From Ruminococcus sp. (lineage in GTDB: Bacteria > Bacillota > Clostridia > Oscillospirales > Acutalibacteraceae): a stretch of DNA of 32,106 nucleotides. Below, one piece after another: positions 31,866 through 32,106 of this stretch. Positions within the stretch are counted from its first letter, which is position 1; each line of letters starts with the position of its first letter. Under the pieces are notes generated by a model. The model worked only from the letters and a program-made list of their open reading frames with translations. It was not told where the DNA came from and did no database searches. A program made the position numbers and the translations under genes. Location of the stretch: assembly GCA_023665555.1 (NCBI GenBank), contig JAMPDR010000027.1:1-32106 (forward strand), written 5' to 3'.

Positions 31866-32106
31866 TTTTCGTTGATAGTTGGCGATGTTAGTTTCCACAC
31901 CGAGAGCCTGTTTTTCAACATACTTCTGTGCTTCTTCCGTTGATACCGGGACAATATCAAAATTGAATATCATATTGCGGTTACAATCTGTAAGTTCCCA
32001 TATCACCTTGTCCTTTATATATGAGGGATAATCCCTTATGAACAGAACTCTTGCATATTTATCTCCGACTTTGAAATGATCTGACTTAAACTCAAAGCCG
32101 TCAGGA
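31866..32106 (-). pseudogene. Truncated VirB4-like conjugation ATPase fragment
   Basis: The frame is open to the window edge. It reads GDKYARVLFIRDYPSYIKDK, then FDIVPVSTEEAQKYVEKQAL and GVETNIANYQRK, which match the N-terminal half of VirB4/TraE-type ATPases of Tn1549-like conjugative elements. Family similarity ends at YQRK, in a run of six A residues, after which the frame runs about 30 codons through recombinase DNA to a stop at 31776. The rest of VirB4, including the Walker motifs, is not in this window. Confidence 0.75.

Overview
The window looks like chromosomal DNA of an anaerobic, low-to-medium GC member of the Clostridia, probably an Oscillospiraceae/Ruminococcus-type gut fermenter. 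The evidence is the T-box controlled trpS, the Rex / bifunctional AdhE / group B-type [FeFe]-hydrogenase block, strong TTGACA-17-TATAAT style promoters, AGGAGG-type ribosome binding sites, and a serine recombinase next to Tn1549-like conjugation DNA. No tRNA, rRNA or CRISPR array was seen. Apart from the first four + strand genes, almost everything is on the - strand.

Region 1 (1-3.9 kb) holds a two-pass membrane protein with a degenerate signal-peptidase-like ectodomain. It is followed by a divergent HxlR regulator facing two flavodoxin-fold FMN reductases (one with an Isf-type CX2CX2CX6C cluster motif), and a pentapeptide-repeat protein. Region 2 (3.9-7.7 kb) has trpS behind a complete T-box leader with a UGG specifier candidate, a TetR/membrane-protein pair with a perfect palindromic operator candidate, a small membrane protein, an oriC-like patch of TTTTCCAC words and a decayed XRE regulator. 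Region 3 (7.7-13.4 kb) is a redox/fermentation block in the order rex, adhE, a small-molecule kinase-like protein and [FeFe] hydrogenase, all in one direction. Region 4 (13.5-21.5 kb) has an M23 cell-wall hydrolase with a coiled coil, an ECF sigma factor overlapping a membrane anti-sigma candidate, a PPP-type phosphatase with an odd in-frame leader, membrane proteins, an M28/M42-like peptidase and a SprT-like metalloprotein.

Region 5 (21.7-27.9 kb) is accessory. It contains a 623-bp unit present three times in tandem, an Amidase_6 protein, an alpha/beta hydrolase, a GNAT-YoaP protein and a gene fragment. Region 6 (27.9-32.1 kb) is a mobile-element border. It has a two-gene operon whose second gene fuses an unknown 127-residue domain to a complete ribosomal protein uS9, then an intact large serine recombinase, a decapitated second recombinase and a VirB4 fragment running off the window.

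The best candidate for an undescribed system is the uS9-fusion operon (27871-29567). The uS9 part begins exactly where the start codon of a normal rpsI would be, but the codon reads ATA. GC content jumps from about 32% to 47% across the junction (hand count, 180 nt each side). The operon has its own strong promoter followed by a leader with a six-codon uORF, hairpins and an intrinsic terminator before the first gene, which is the layout of ribosome-mediated attenuators upstream of antibiotic-resistance genes. Either a mobile element inserted at the start codon of the host rpsI, or a mobile cassette carries a ribosome-targeted fusion protein induced by translation stress. A search for a second rpsI in the genome would largely decide between these.
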